From assembly GCA_035048485.1 (NCBI GenBank), contig CM068587.1, forward strand, positions 34,873,816 to 34,937,815: 64,000 nucleotides of DNA, read 5' to 3'. The DNA is from Pteria penguin. Its lineage: Eukaryota > Mollusca > Bivalvia > Pterioida > Pteriidae. Below are positions 37,775 through 50,304 of this stretch, one piece after another (the first letter of the stretch is position 1; every line of letters begins with the position of its first letter). Position numbers and translations under genes: made by a program. The notes under the pieces are model-generated. The model saw nothing but the letters and a program-made list of their open reading frames with translations. It was not told the DNA's origin and made no database searches.

Positions 37775-39882
37775 TTATTTTCACTAAATGAGTAAAGCAA
37801 ATACAAATAATGATACATATTTAAAGCGGTAGGGAGCTAGATGGGACTGTGTTTTATCATTAAAAATTTGGCATAGAAATACAACATACACGTAGACAGG
37901 TTTCATACCAAAGTAATACCATAGTAGTACCATATCAAGTAAGAGTTATCTCCCATTGTCGGGCATGTTTGTGATAAGGCTCGACTTTTGTTTTTGCTTT
38001 ATATTGGTACTAATATTCTTTGATAATCTTTAAAAAAGTTGGTTATATTTACACTTTTAAAAAATACATCTTTGAATGTCAAAAAATGTAAGAGTTTGGC
38101 AAAGATAAAATCCATGTTTTGGAGAAATATTCTTAATAACTGGTGCCGTCATGAACGACTATTTAGCCATCAAAGATGACGGACATCTCGTCACAAGGGA
38201 AATAACTCCAATGATATCTCATCACATGCAAATAAACATATCTACTGCCTTCCACACCCAACAAATTGGTCGGAATCCCTCAATCTACGAATAGTCAATT
38301 GTCTACGCAATGTCTTATTGTATATTTGGCACGTGACACCAATTTACTTCAAGTCGTCTGGTTACATGACGCACCGTTTGCCCTCGTCTAGATGGAGATA
38401 TCACGAGTGCGACGTAATGCGATAATTTCATAAACAGTTGCTGTTTAATATAGGGTAATTGAGTCATGTGCTCATTTCTGATTATCTAAAATTTTGAAAT
38501 TGCAAATAAGTACATGACGTATGTATATGTAAGTACTTACTTGTTTTTTTTTTTATTATTATTATCGCGACTGCGGCAGTACTGTGATGTAATATTTGAG
38601 CTTGAGTAATGACTCTTCAATCTATGGTGATTTAGTATTAATTTTTGTTTAATTGCCGTAACCTGCTGTCAGTGTTTCTTTGGCGAAACGTTTATGTTAT
38701 GACAAAACTATATTCGATCACGTTTGGTTGATATGTACGTCGACTGTTTGTAATACTAAATCACAAAACGTAAGTGAAAGCAAAGAAGTTATTTACATTA
38801 GTTTTAGAATTAATACTCTTTGACTTCACAGTAAACGAGTCAAATCTCAACATAGGTGTATTATTAAAATTCATATCTTCTTCTTCAGAGATAATTCTTC
38901 GGATACCCATCCCCTGCTGACCAATCACATCAGCCACGTATACGTAATGTATAAAACATAATCTTTTTAATCAAGAAAACTGGCGGGGATTAATAAAATA
39001 TCCCTAAATAATTTATATGTCTATAGTTCCTTTCAAAGCAAGTGTTCTTAATTATTGACAAGTGCTTTATCTCAACTAGAATGTCTAGAAAAGCGCTAGG
39101 AACAAATGAGTGGTTATTGGAAAACCTTAGAGGACTAGGAGGAATAGATACCAAATGTATAGCTGTTGAGTGGATTCGGCTTCTTTGCTGGCCTCATCAA
39201 AGTTGATTTTAGATCTATACCATAGTGACGTGATATTCAGCGAGAGTTCACAATAATTAAGTGGGGCTCTCAAAGAAGTATTTACGGAGCAAAAGGGAAT
39301 CAGTAATCCGAGCTTAACAGTTGCTACGAGTCGTAGAAAAAAACATGAAAAATGAATGTAGGATGGATGGCAGTTCCATGAAGTAGTCCCCACCCCATCC
39401 TCTCGAATCCTACGCTTTGGTCAATGGTGTGGCAATCTTGATTTAAAAACAAAATGTGGTACATATGGAATAAGGCGCAATGGTAACGACGAATTTTAAA
39501 CTTTAATATGTGTATATTTAATGAAAAATCGAAAACAGTAAAAACCCAACAGTCAATTTCAAATCACTTTTGTTGACTTTAGTTTCATAAAATGCATACT
39601 AAAAATTTCTTTGTGTATGTTCTGTGAAATCGTGTCACATGTATACAACAATCCTAAATGCAACTCTCAAATATTTATTGTCATGTATAGGTTGTTACAA
39701 AATTTACGTTAGCCGACAATAACAGGAACTTTGGTAATGAAAAGACTTGTAGTGTAAAATGATAAAAGTTCAACTAAGATAATGACAACTCGTAGAGCAA
39801 CAAAAAAGAAGCGGCTAATGGCAATGCGTAGTAAAAATAAAGGTAGTGAGCCGAATTGGATGGTAATAGCAGGTGATATACA

Positions 39883-40207
39883 GTGGTATGCATCTCCAGA
39901 AGGTAAGCATCTCCTGATGGTAAGCATCTCCTGATGGTAAGCATCACCTGAGGGTAAGCATATCCTGGGGGTAGGCATCTACTGAGGGTGATCATTTTTT
40001 TAGGATAAGCAACTCCTAAGCATACACATCTCCTGCGGGTAAGAATCTCCTGCTGGTAGGAATCTCTTGAGGAAAGCATATCCTGAGGGCAAGTATTGTT
40101 TGACGGTAGCATCTCCTGTGGGTAAGCATCTCATGCGGTAAGTATTGGTTGAGGGTAGCATCTCCTGAGGGTAAGTAACTCCAAAGGGTACGCATCTCCC
40201 GAGTGTA
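39883..40207 (+). repeat. 16-bp minisatellite 'ggtaagcatctcctga'
   Basis: About 19 degenerate units of GGTAAGCATCTCCTGA. The array is cut by a SINE and resumes briefly at 40480-40498 (CTCCTGAAGGTAAGTATTC). Confidence 0.9.
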
Positions 40208-40479
40208 AGTGGATTGATTGATTTTTGTTTAACGTCACACCACGAATATTTCACGTATATGGTGACGGCATCTGCCTGATGTGGGGCATACAAATTTTGA
40301 CCTTTGCAACGGACCCACCCAAAGCAGTGAGGGATCTTTAACGTGCCATGCATACCACGACATGGGGCCTCGGTTCTAACTGTCTCATCGAAAGACAGGA
40401 CACCGGCATGACCATAGCGGGATTCGAACCCCGGCCTCCCGATCAAGAGACGAGAGCGATACCACTAGGCAACGCCGGC
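40208..40479 (-). repeat. tRNA-derived SINE inserted in a minisatellite
   Basis: A full-length, well-preserved copy: starts GGATTGATTGATTTTTGTTT, has ATTTCACGTATATGGTGACG, ACGGACCCACCCAAAGCAGT and ACATGGGGCCTCGG, then a tRNA-like head with box B GGGATTCGAACCCCGG, ending ACGCCGGCT. The minisatellite on both sides shows it inserted there. Confidence 0.92.
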
Positions 40480-40499
40480 TCCTGAAGGTAAGTATTCAG

Positions 40500-40944
40500 A
40501 CGTAGAAAAGCAAATAAATGCCTCTCCCATTGTACAATAATAATTACACCAAAATTCCTTAAATCATTTGTGGACGCAGCTGGGCAGTTTGTAATTATGC
40601 CAGAATCAAATTGTAGACTACATAGTGACAATCTGGGCTAAATTTGTACCGTTTTGGTTAATTTTCTATACACTTTCAGCCTTCAAGACAAAAAATTAGC
40701 GTGGTATTATACACGGAATAAAAATATGAATCACGATTAGTGTTTATAATATATATATACTTAATGAAAGGTTATTGTTCCAAATTCTGTAGGATAAACT
40801 AGAGCGAACGTTTTACGTCATAGCTGACATTTATGACGATAACAATCATAGACTGATCCCTGCAGAAATTATTAATTATTCGGGAATAACATAATATTCT
40901 TTGTTCTATCACTCACAGCAGGATCGTACGTATCTATATGGTAG

Positions 40945-41010
<66 letters not shown>

Positions 41011-43298
41011 TAGAGAGAGAGGGGGGGAGAGAGATACTAGGATCAAAGAGGGTATTATGTCAAATATTTCTGAGCATCATATTGAACTGGTATTCTTTAA
41101 ATCTCTCCCTTTCATGGTTCATAGAACTGACCGTTATCAAAGCAACAGTGTGGCGCTATCAAATATTGAAGATGCAGTTCTCCAGAATTAATGTGATCTT
41201 ATGCTTCATTATAACCCCTTCCGACACTCGTTTTGTTGCAAAATAAGAAATCAATTTCCGTTCATGGCGACAAACGTCAGATTAATCAAGATGAATGTCG
41301 CTCGTTAATTCTTGAAGAATAAGTTTGTTTGAGCAATTGAAAGAATATCCTGTTTTCCACGGCGCGTCTCGTGCGTCTCTATTTCCCTTTTACACATTTA
41401 GATTGACCTTTTATCTATCCTATTTTTCAGTTCTTAATTTTCCATTTATAGTGTTTTGTTTGTCGACATTTACCCTAAAGACGTACTTCAGTAAGAGAGT
41501 GTTCATTTTTCGCTACTTAATTCCTTACATTTATTATGAACAAATATGAAATAGATATCAAACATGAACAAATATAAAAGAATAAAGGAACGAATAGCCA
41601 TAAGATAAGGTTTTACGAAGAAAGCTTGTCCATGTAGTGTACCGAGTAAATCGAACACTCTCTTGAGAACTTTTAACATGAGTCAAACTTTTGATTTCCA
41701 ATAGTTACACTATATACATACAAAGGAACACTTTGGACTGAAACAAAAGTGCTATAAAAGTTACATTTTAAACTGAAATATTAATTTAGAAAATGACAGC
41801 ATTAATGAACAAACACGTTCTCTCTACATTTCTTGCTTTCTACTTGCGCCATTTACATAAACTATTTTTAAAATTTCAAGGTTTCGATTTTTTAAAGAAA
41901 ACTATTAGTACACTGTCATAAAAACCTACAGTTAAGGCTCGAGATGATGATTATAAACATAAGTGTTGCACTTATGGTTCGAACCTAAAGTAAACCTTTA
42001 TGACAGATTTTTTTTTTTACTTCCTGCTTCCATATCGTGATCTAAATGTAGACTGAGTGAGGACAGTAACTTCTTTAAAGCAAATGTATTATCACCTGGA
42101 CAGTAGATGGTCTACTCAAGCAATTACTGAATGTTTAACACCTGTCACCAAAACTATTCACGAAGTGTAACTGCTTGATTACAATAGTGTTACAAAAAAG
42201 GAGTGTTCGTTTACAAGCATTACAATGAAAATGGATTGATTGATGCATACGGTGAGAACATTATTAAACTCAAGAGGGTTCTCTCTTGTCACAACTTTGA
42301 CAAATCATAATTAATAAACAACAAAATACAAGCTAACAACACGCAATTGGGATTTCAACTAGCATGATTCGACAAGAGTGGACACATTTTCAAACGTAAA
42401 GTCTGAGTCCAAATCCGTGCTTCCATTACAATGAAACTCTTCTAACACAGAGAATAACTTGGGAGGTAATACAGATCCGATATCATAAATTATTTCTTTT
42501 CACATTCAGTTGACTTTATAATTGATTATAATTTAAAAGTAGAAATAAATAACGTTTCTCTGCAACTGACAACCTCTCTTATGTAGATATGTTTTTATTG
42601 AAACTCATTTGCAACAATTTTAATACATCATTTTACACATATAGTGGGGTAGATGTTTCTATAGAAGTTTTCATGAACTAAATTTATTTTTGTGCCTAAG
42701 ACTTTATTGTATTCCCTAACAAGTGTTAGTTCTACATAGGCGATTGAGTTCTTAACAATTATATACACAAGAGTTTATGTCAAAATATTGTAACTAAACC
42801 CTGTATCGTATACAATGGTTACATTCTTCAATATTTAGCTTCAGTTTCCTGTATGCTTGAGGTAAACTCAATAGTAGATGTCAAACAGACACTTTATGAT
42901 TTGATGGCAGTTGATCATACAATTATAAAAAGAGAAAAAAAAATATATGGAATACTGTTCCAGTAAATGTCATGTCATCGTCCTAACACCAGTTTACGAG
43001 GGAAAAATGGAAATGAGAGGCGAATGAGAGCAAGTAAAATAAACAGTTATAAATTCATAACTGCATGAGACTTGACCGCTAGTGAACCATGGGTACCCGA
43101 GGACATCCTTCACTTGGTGTTCAGTTTCAGAGTGGAATTGAAATGTTAATGTCACAGTTTATAATTTTACTCTAAATCAAAACATATTTCTCTCTAACAA
43201 CATGCAGTTTGTGTAGTTTTTATATTTGTAATTTACAGGAATAGAAGCTATAATTAAGAGGGTTAAAAATTCAAATCATTCAAATAGTGTTTTTGGTT
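40500..43298. other. Intergenic; no gene seen
   Basis: AT-rich sequence with one GT/GA microsatellite (40946-41030). Open frames are short and unsupported. Confidence 0.55.
40946..41035. repeat. (GT)n with following GA/G-rich tract
   Basis: About 27 GT units followed by a GAGAGAGATAGAGAGAGAGG-type tract. Confidence 0.95.
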
Positions 43299-43326
43299 TT
43301 TATTTATTTTTTTTAAGATTCATCTT

Positions 43327-43610
43327 TTACAAAATAAGGTTTGAATGTAAACAATATTCATCTGCTACGCTGAGCAGAATGGAAGATAAGAAAAGTGACA
43401 TATCTGAATCGGTTTTGTGGCAACATTTGCCAGTGACAATAAAACCAAACACCAGAGTTAGCACATAAAAAGCTATCAAAAATGTGTGATTGTTATGTAC
43501 TTGCAGTACCCATATAAGGCAGTCAGTTGAAATGGCAACAAGAGTAACACTAAGCGTAGCATCCCCTCGCGTGGCATAAAATTCAATCACTTTTTTACCA
43601 TTCCAGCCCA
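43327..43610 (-). other. Possible 3' terminal exon or repeat-derived open frame with two hydrophobic segments
   Basis: The open frame here (ending TAA at 43327) encodes two hydrophobic stretches, about 19 residues each, split by VHNNHT. AATAAA hexamers lie about 20-30 bases past the stop (43299-43308, minus strand). The frame can be read up to 43680, but beyond about 43610 it runs into a dispersed 'aaggtcaaggtcac' repeat, so that part is unlikely to be coding. I see no convincing acceptor or partner exon. It could be the last exon of an unseen membrane protein gene or simply part of the repeat family. Confidence 0.25.
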
Positions 43611-43870
43611 TTGTGACCTTGACCTTTAGAATTTGACTCTGAGACAAGGTCATGACACTTCCTTGAGATGTAAGCAACAATCATGTGTAATATTATTGAA
43701 GTCCATCGATGCGTTATGAAGTTATGGCCCGGACAAGCGAACACACACACATACATACATACATACATACATACATACATACATACATACATACATACAT
43801 ACATACATACGGACGGACGGACGGACGGTGGTGTTACTATATCCCCTCCGCAACAAGCTGTGCGAGGGGA
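43600..43870 (-). repeat. Dispersed repeat with internal CATA and CGGA microsatellites
   Basis: Contains GTGACCTTGACCTTTAGAAT, TATGGCCCGGACAAGCGA, a (CATA)n run at 43749-43809, a (CGGA)n run to 43828, then CCCCTCCGCAACAAGCTGTG and CGAGGGGATAATAAT. Related to the 'aaggtcaaggtcac' repeats elsewhere in the window. Confidence 0.65.
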
Positions 43871-45690
43871 TAATAATCATTTAAATGGCGAGGTCTCCAA
43901 TTTATATTCCACTAATTGTAAAAACCTGTAAAAGCAAAAGATTAAATCAGCATTTACTCTCTCTTACGCATCAAGCCTCCGTAGTTTCGTATTTTGAAAT
44001 AATTTCAAATTAAGTAGAAAGAGATTGAAACTGAACCCTAATGGTTATCCATAGCTCACACACAGTTGATCTTTTACGATAGGGCTGAAGAGGCTACAGA
44101 GTGGTTGAAGAGGCAAGATAAATGGGAAGGCCTCCTCCCCAACAGCTGTCGTATATACAAAGGTCGTTGTCGACGTCCAATTATGCGGTATGAGTTATGT
44201 ACCTGAAGTGTGTTTAATGTAAATAAAGTTATTGATTATAGTAACAAATGATATCCCCAAATAGGAGCAGAGTTTACATACCAATGTTGATATATTGCAG
44301 GTAATCTAGACTCGCGCTAATGAATCTGTGGTTCTTTTCATTCTTAAGGAGACGGGAGTACCTTCCCATGTTGATTAAAGTGATATAAATGATAAACTGT
44401 AATTCAAGTAGAGGAAAATTGGGACTTTTTTTCTCTCTTTCTCGCTTTTTTTTTTTTTTTTTTTTTTATTTTTTTGTTTTTTGGTTTTTTTTTTTTTTGT
44501 TTTGTTTTTGTTTATTTGTTTTTTGTTTTTGTTATTTTTTGGGGGGGGGGTTTTTTTTTTTTTTTTTTTTTTTTGTTTGTTTGTTTTTTTTTGGGGGGGG
44601 GGTTGTTTGTTTTTTGTTTTATTTTAGGCGATCATATTAGAAAGTAAACCTCCACTTTTGCTACCAAGTATAGATAATATAGTTTAAAGCCTATATTATC
44701 TATAATCCCCCGCCCCCATAAAAAAAACCAAAGACACAAAAACAACAAACAAACAAAAACAAAATCAACAACATACACTTTTGATTTGCTTACTATTCCA
44801 TAGAAAGATAAAATAATATCTATTAATATTAAAGAAAATGCAAAATGGTGTTTGTTCCCCTTTAATCATCTTAACTGCTTACGAAAGCAACGTTATCCTA
44901 CGATCTTTGGCAAACCGTGGTTTAAACTTAAGTCCTTGCCAGAATACAGCACGTTTTTCTCCGAGGACTTCAGTTTTACCCATTACTTGCTGTCGCCATA
45001 CAAATGTACAAGTATAAGAAATAATCCAACCATTGCAATTTTCCATTATACATAATAAAATCAAGAACCACGAATTAGTACGGCCTCTTTTATCAAAACT
45101 TATTATAAAGATATTAACAGATATTTTTCTTAAGTACTCATCCTTTCAATAAAAACAATTCCTGTTCATCCCATCCACCTTCTACCTTATTTCCTGATGG
45201 TCTCTTAATTCACTGCATTTTCCACGACCCCGCAATACATATGTTAACGACCCATTTTCTCCTTCACTCTGGAAACCTAATTCATTTGTCTGAATATGAA
45301 TGAGTGGCCATTAACTAGAATTTAATTAATACTATGCATGAAAAGCTTATCATGGCGTCTAATTCATCATACATATCGACGCATTATGCAAACTGCTATG
45401 TTAAATTGCGTTTGTATCATTCATCACGAGTATTTCAACTGGCCCGACACTATGTGTGTGAAAGTGAAATGCACATTTGTTTCAAATTGATATAAGTATA
45501 CGATATATATAAGTACATATATGCAGTGGCGGGTTCAGAGGGGGTGACAGGGTTCCAGATTGGTGCTCCCCGGCTTTTCCTTCGAAAAATGGCCAAGAAA
45601 TTACGATTGACATGAGGTTTTCAACCTTAATCAAAATACTAAAACTTCATTATTTAAATCTTGAGACCCCTTCAGCTTTATTTATTTCTT
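43871..45690. other. Intergenic with T/G homopolymer tracts; no gene seen
   Basis: 44440-44625 is a dense run of T and G homopolymers that yields a Phe-rich frame with no meaning. The rest is AT-rich. Confidence 0.6.
44440..44625. repeat. Poly-T/poly-G low-complexity tract
   Basis: Runs of up to about 24 T and 9-10 G, with TTTG/TTTTG interruptions. Confidence 0.95.
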
Positions 45691-45806
45691 TATTTATTTA
45701 TTTTCTTACTTATTTATTATCTATTTATTTATTATTTATTTATTTGTTTATTTATCATTTATTTCTCATTTATTTATTTATCTATTATTTATTTATTGTT
45801 TATTTT
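45682..45806. repeat. (TTTA)n degenerate microsatellite
   Basis: Many TTTATT/TTTA units with CATT interruptions; the open frames here are low-complexity. Confidence 0.9.
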
Positions 45807-45814
45807 TCACAACA

Positions 45815-46215
45815 CTACAAAATTATTTCACATACATGGCATCTACTTGGTGCATGCCTTCATAATGTTTTCCATTATTCCGGAAACAGTGAGAGAATTT
45901 TCACGTGTCCGTGATATGAAGCCTTAGTTTTTATACGTCTATTGCAAAGGACAGATAGGAGACCACAGACACGGTGTTACATGAAGAGTGTCTTTTTAAA
46001 ACTACCCCCCCCCCCCCACCTTTCTAAAGGGTAACGAGACGATATATATAGGAGGGGGTTAGTTTTAAAAAGGCACTCTTCATGCAACATAGTGCCTGTG
46101 ATGAGATAGGACGACAAAATACCTTAGGAAAATCCGGAATGCGGAAGAACTTTTACGAAATTCGTGTCCTGTCTTCTTACAGGTGTCTACGCATCCCTCG
46201 TCATCCCAGAAATTT
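45815..46215 (-). repeat. Degraded SINE interrupted by a hairpin MITE
   Basis: Keeps TTATTTCACATACATGGCATCTA-like, TGGTGCATGCC, AACAGTGAGAGAATTTTCAC and CGTGTCC blocks in SINE order, then the hairpin at 45961-46103. The head beyond is hard to recognise. Confidence 0.5.
45961..46103. mobile_element. 143-bp hairpin MITE with perfect 8-bp target duplication
   Basis: The left CACAGACACGGTGTTACATG, AAGAGTGTCTTTTTAAAACT and the right end are reverse complements over about 45 bases, followed inside by C- and G-runs. AGATAGGA flanks both sides exactly (45953-45960 and 46104-46111). This fits a hAT-like insertion. Confidence 0.82.
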
Positions 46216-47616
46216 GCAATCTCGGGTTTAAAAACAACACCGGCAGTCCTGGCACTGGGAAAGTTTTAGTGTTAACATATCTACAAGTACCCCTAATTCG
46301 GGTATGAATTTTTCATCCACTTTGACCAGAGGAGTTCTTTAATTACATAATGGGTGTGTACTGTCTGGCGCGGATCCAGAAATTTTGTTGAGACGGGGCC
46401 TACATCAAATGAATTTTCCGAAAGAGGGTCCAATCATCTTATTGTATGTGAAATTACTTACTTTACATTAATAATAAGAAGAAAAGAAATTTTCACCGAA
46501 ACTCTGGGTGGATCCAGACCCTGATTCACCCCTTTGGATCCGCGCATGATTGTGGCCTGTCTATCAAAGTTCCGCCAAATATTTATGACGTGAATTTACA
46601 AATAATATACATTTTTTGTACATTTATATACCTTTTTAAAAATCCTGTAAAACCCTACTTGCTATTAAAACACTTAGATCAGAAGCCAGAGAAAATAAAC
46701 ACGTGCAAATCTTGTAGGAAAAACACTTGGATCTAATATATTTAAATTTTTTCAAATATTATCTTAAAGTCGTAATACCATACATACCTAAAAAGATTTA
46801 AACTCCTATAAATTCCCTTCTTCCGTTAGAGTTTTCACTCGGCATCAACACAGATTCGATGTATATTACTGATATATCCACGTAGGTAAAAGAAGTCAAA
46901 CTAATTATGTGTAAAGAGAGGTTTTCCGCTGTATGTTGACAGTAGCTCCAGTGCGATATAATATATCCCATAAGTACTTCGAAGATTCAACAACTATTAT
47001 CGCTAATTACACTATGCATTAGGTAGAGCCTCCAAAAAGCCATGCTTACTGGAAAAACTTTTATCATTAATTGCACTATGCAGTTCATTGGTAGCGCTTC
47101 GATATGTCAATTTACGCTTGTTATCGCGCATTGTTATGCGGAACCAAATAATTCCGGGCGACCACTCGCCGTTGCGTCATCGCTATTAGTGTCTAAGCCA
47201 CGTGGTCTATTTCGTATTAAGTTCATTAATTGTTCCGGAGTACCGTAAATGCTCAACGAGCGCCATTCATTATTACATGTTTTGCAGTTGATGGAGTGTT
47301 ACATGTCCATCATTGCTGTAGAAGACGTACTTTGAGTGGTTCGATTTAAGTAATGCATTCGATATCTTGTAAGTAGAAAAGCAACATTGATATTGTTTTC
47401 AGTTTTCAATTAATACAAACAAGCGCGTCTTCGTGGTTAATATGTATGCTCGACATTGAAAGGTGCAAGTTTGGAGTTCAGAGGAAGTGTGTCGGTGTCT
47501 TTTATCATCCGAAATGAGACAGAAAAAAAAAAAGAAAAGAAAAAGAAAAAATACCTGGATACCGTGTTAATTTGTATGCCAAATTGGTGCCGCCATCACG
47601 TAAATGAATAATTATA
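46216..47616. other. Intergenic; one MITE, no gene seen
   Basis: Apart from the MITE at 46368-46546, only short unsupported open frames are seen, such as 47042-47248. Confidence 0.55.
46368..46546 (+). mobile_element. MITE, GGATCC-ended family, copy 4
   Basis: Starts GGCGCGGATCCAGAAATTTT and ends CCTTTGGATCCGCGC. It shares AATGAATTTTCCGA.AGAGGGTC and GAAACTCTGGGTGGATCCAG with copies 1 and 2. Confidence 0.83.
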
Positions 47617-47813
47617 GTGGTCGGGAAGGTTAATACGGACGGTTCGTAAACATCATTTTAAATGAACAAACTTATAAATGTCCACTGGCATACAGTTTTA
47701 AAAGATGTCGTTCTTTCAAGGTGTGCAGTTAAAATACTTTGAAATGGTCAATAAGTAACAAACCCAGCGATCGTCCGGATATACCGGGCGTCAGGGCTTA
47801 CCTTGCCGATCAG
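47617..47813 (+). mobile_element. MITE-like repeat, homologous to 7000-7176
   Basis: Ends GTGGTCGGGAAGGTTAA and TTACCTTGCCGATCAG are imperfect inverted repeats. The interior aligns with the copy in intron 1 of the membrane protein gene. Confidence 0.6.
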
Positions 47814-48164
47814 TAGCGTAGCATTAAATCTTGTCTATATCGCTTTTTTTTAATAATTTTTAAAGAGGAAATTTTGCTAATGATTAATTACACATGTAGG
47901 GATGGGACTGTCAAGAAGTTGAAAAATGTACTATAAACTAAAATACTACTGTTCAAAAGGGAATGTGTACCTTCGGCCATCTCAAAGACTTCACCAGAAT
48001 TTTAGAATAAGAAAATGTATTTTCGACTTCTTTTTACTTTCTTTCTTTCGTTTTTAATTTTTTTTTTCTAAAAATAGATGGCCAGGTCTAGCGGGAATGT
48101 TATCAAATTCATGATACATTGAAATCAATAACTTTATTACTTATCTACTGGTTCAAAGGGTAGG

Positions 48165-48564
48165 TGTGACACCAATCTGATTAAAACCATATCTTTATTC
48201 CGCTTCTCTATTTGTCCTATTGCGGATAAAGATCTAGCGAAACTCCGTAAGGGGTCATGTTCTGGTGAACTTTGATTTCCAGCCAATCAGTGGATCGGCT
48301 ACAAATTCCTACGAATGAAATTAACCTCCCCAGCGTGCGTGACCCACTAGGCAGATTTTGAACAGTGTTTGTTACATATTGCGTCACTATCACGTGCTTA
48401 ACCGAGTCTTTGACTGGCTATGGGAAATAACGGTTAAAGTGACTGAAACGTCATCAGAGTTCACCAGAATATGACCCCATAAGGGGTTTCGCCAGATCTT
48501 TATCCGGAATGGGACAAATGGAGAAGCGGAATAAAGATATGGTTTTAATCAGACTGGTGTGTCA
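48165..48564. mobile_element. 400-bp MITE with about 105-bp terminal inverted repeats
   Basis: The left arm (ACACCAATCTGATTAAAACC, ATATCTTTATTCCGCTTCTC .. GGTGAAC at 48264-48270) is matched in reverse by the right arm from 48459 to the end, with only a few differences. The core between the arms (48271-48458) is unique and does not encode a protein. Such long, well-kept arms suggest fairly recent activity. Confidence 0.85.
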
Positions 48565-49291
48565 TCAACCATTAGCGGAACCATGGCTTTGGAAAAAAGG
48601 GGATGACGACATGAATTCAATTTTTAAAATTTGTGATATAGAAATGACATTTTTTGTAGTATGAAAATAATAACATTTGGATGAAAAGAGTCGAAGCTGA
48701 GCCCCTTGGTCCATCCCCTTTTTAATTCCCCTCTGCCTAATGTTTGTGATTGCACTTATTTCGAAGCAGTTTATCAAAATAGAGCATTCAATGTAGAGCG
48801 TGTGAATGGCACTAACGGATTAATATAGGTAATTATTTCTGACCCTGACAAGAGACAAATAAACAAACCAGAGATGTAGAGATTGCAATCTCATTAAATC
48901 TGATTTCAGATGTATTCTTGTTATTATTAAGTCTGTGGTGGAGTAGCTTTTAATTAGGTGGTAGCGATAAGAGAAGGACAACTTGCTGTCCTGGAGCGAT
49001 TTATCAAAATCACAAGAAACGTGAAAGATGAAGATTACTCATTATACACGTATACTGAAACCGGACCAAAACGGTGTAGTAAGCACGTGTCAAATGCTTT
49101 AAAGATATGAAACAATAAGGTGCCTATTTTGTTTTCTTTCTTTTTCATAAATAGTTTATGTATTGTATTGTTTATTAATCGTATGCATTTCTGCACATAG
49201 ATATACATGTAATACATATATAACAACAGCATTATAATATAAATCAGACATAGTCAGAGAGTGAGATAATAATTGATAATGAAGATGAAGC

Positions 49292-49522
49292 TTATACAAT
49301 GTGTTTTCTAATAATAAAAGCATGTTTTATATATTTTCCTAAGTTACATAGTTCTTTTACATTTTCTGTGCATAAAAGTTGAATTAATTTAAAGACGGAG
49401 GGCCTAACATAATAGTATTTTTTCAAAAACTGTTGTCTTAAATGAACATAGTGGGGACATTTCAGTATAAAATGGTACTCATCTTCAATATCTGAAGTAC
49501 ACATATGTAACTGATGTAACAT
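49292..49522 (-). pseudogene. LINE reverse transcriptase C-terminal fragment
   Basis: A 76-residue minus-strand frame carries the Cys-His pattern common at the C-terminus of non-LTR retrotransposon polymerases (C ... E-D-E-Y-H-F-I-L-K-C-P-H-Y followed by R). No reverse transcriptase or endonuclease part lies upstream; the sequence there becomes A/C-rich repeats. It is therefore a 5'-truncated dead copy, as is usual for LINEs. Downstream (49035-49290) is probably its 3' UTR. Which LINE clade it belongs to cannot be told from this piece. Confidence 0.55.
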
Positions 49523-49598
49523 CTCTATGATATATCTAAATAATTAAAAACAAACAAACAAACAAAACAAAAACAAAAACAAAAAAAAAAACCACCCA

Positions 49599-49600
<2 letters not shown>

Positions 49601-49634
<34 letters not shown>
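49601..49634. repeat. (AC)n microsatellite
   Basis: About 16 AC units after an A/C-rich stretch of AAAC repeats. Confidence 0.9.
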
Positions 49635-49637
<3 letters not shown>

Positions 49638-49759
49638 GAATAAATAAAAATTGGTTTTTCAGATCTGGTCGTTAGGTTACATTTCTTTGTATCATTTTCA
49701 TGTAAAAATTGTATTTTTCAAACATTATCTTGGATTTTCACTGTTGCACGCCGATTGAC

Positions 49760-50028
49760 TGACTGATTGATTGAATAATTGATTATTCTTTTACGTTCTT
49801 CCAAGATTATTTCACGTATATGATGACGGCATCTGCTTAATGCATTACATAGAAATTACCTTTGCAGCGAACGCACCCGAAGCAGTGAGGGATCTTTGAC
49901 GTGACACGGGACTCGGTTTTCACTGTGTCATCAGAAGGACGGGAAATCAGTGTGCCCACTACAGGAGGCGAACCCGAGACCTCTTGGTCACAAATCGAGT
50001 TCCTCATCCACTGAACTACACAGTGGAT
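49760..50028 (-). repeat. tRNA-derived SINE copy
   Basis: TTGATTGAATAATTGATTAT tail, TTTCACGTATATGATGACGG, GCACCCGAAGCAGTGAGGGA and a tRNA-like head with box B GGCGAACCCGAGACC. Complete but diverged. Confidence 0.82.
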
Positions 50029-50304
50029 TTTTTAGACCTAGAAAACAATACAAGGATCTTTTAATGATTCATTGAAATATTACAAATAATTAAAAAAAAA
50101 AATAATAATAATAGAAAACACAATATAGCATAGAATATCTAATTCTTTTAATATACAGAGAAAATAAATCGTGTTGTCATTTTAGTAACATTCTTTGTTG
50201 GTAAATTATGCGACGCAGAATTGTTGAAAAAATAATTAGAGTTATCTTTCTTATTTCACTTAAATTTTCTACCAAGAAAAGAAACAAATTCAGTTTTTCT
50301 GTGA

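Noticed and set aside
39127..39393. Minus-strand 88-codon frame thought to be a transposon fragment
   Set aside because: The segment resembles no polymerase or integrase motif I can name; left unassigned.
40000..40446. 148-codon minus-strand frame
   Set aside because: Made of SINE plus minisatellite sequence.
44389..44640. Phe-rich 83-codon frame
   Set aside because: Direct translation of poly-T and poly-G tracts.
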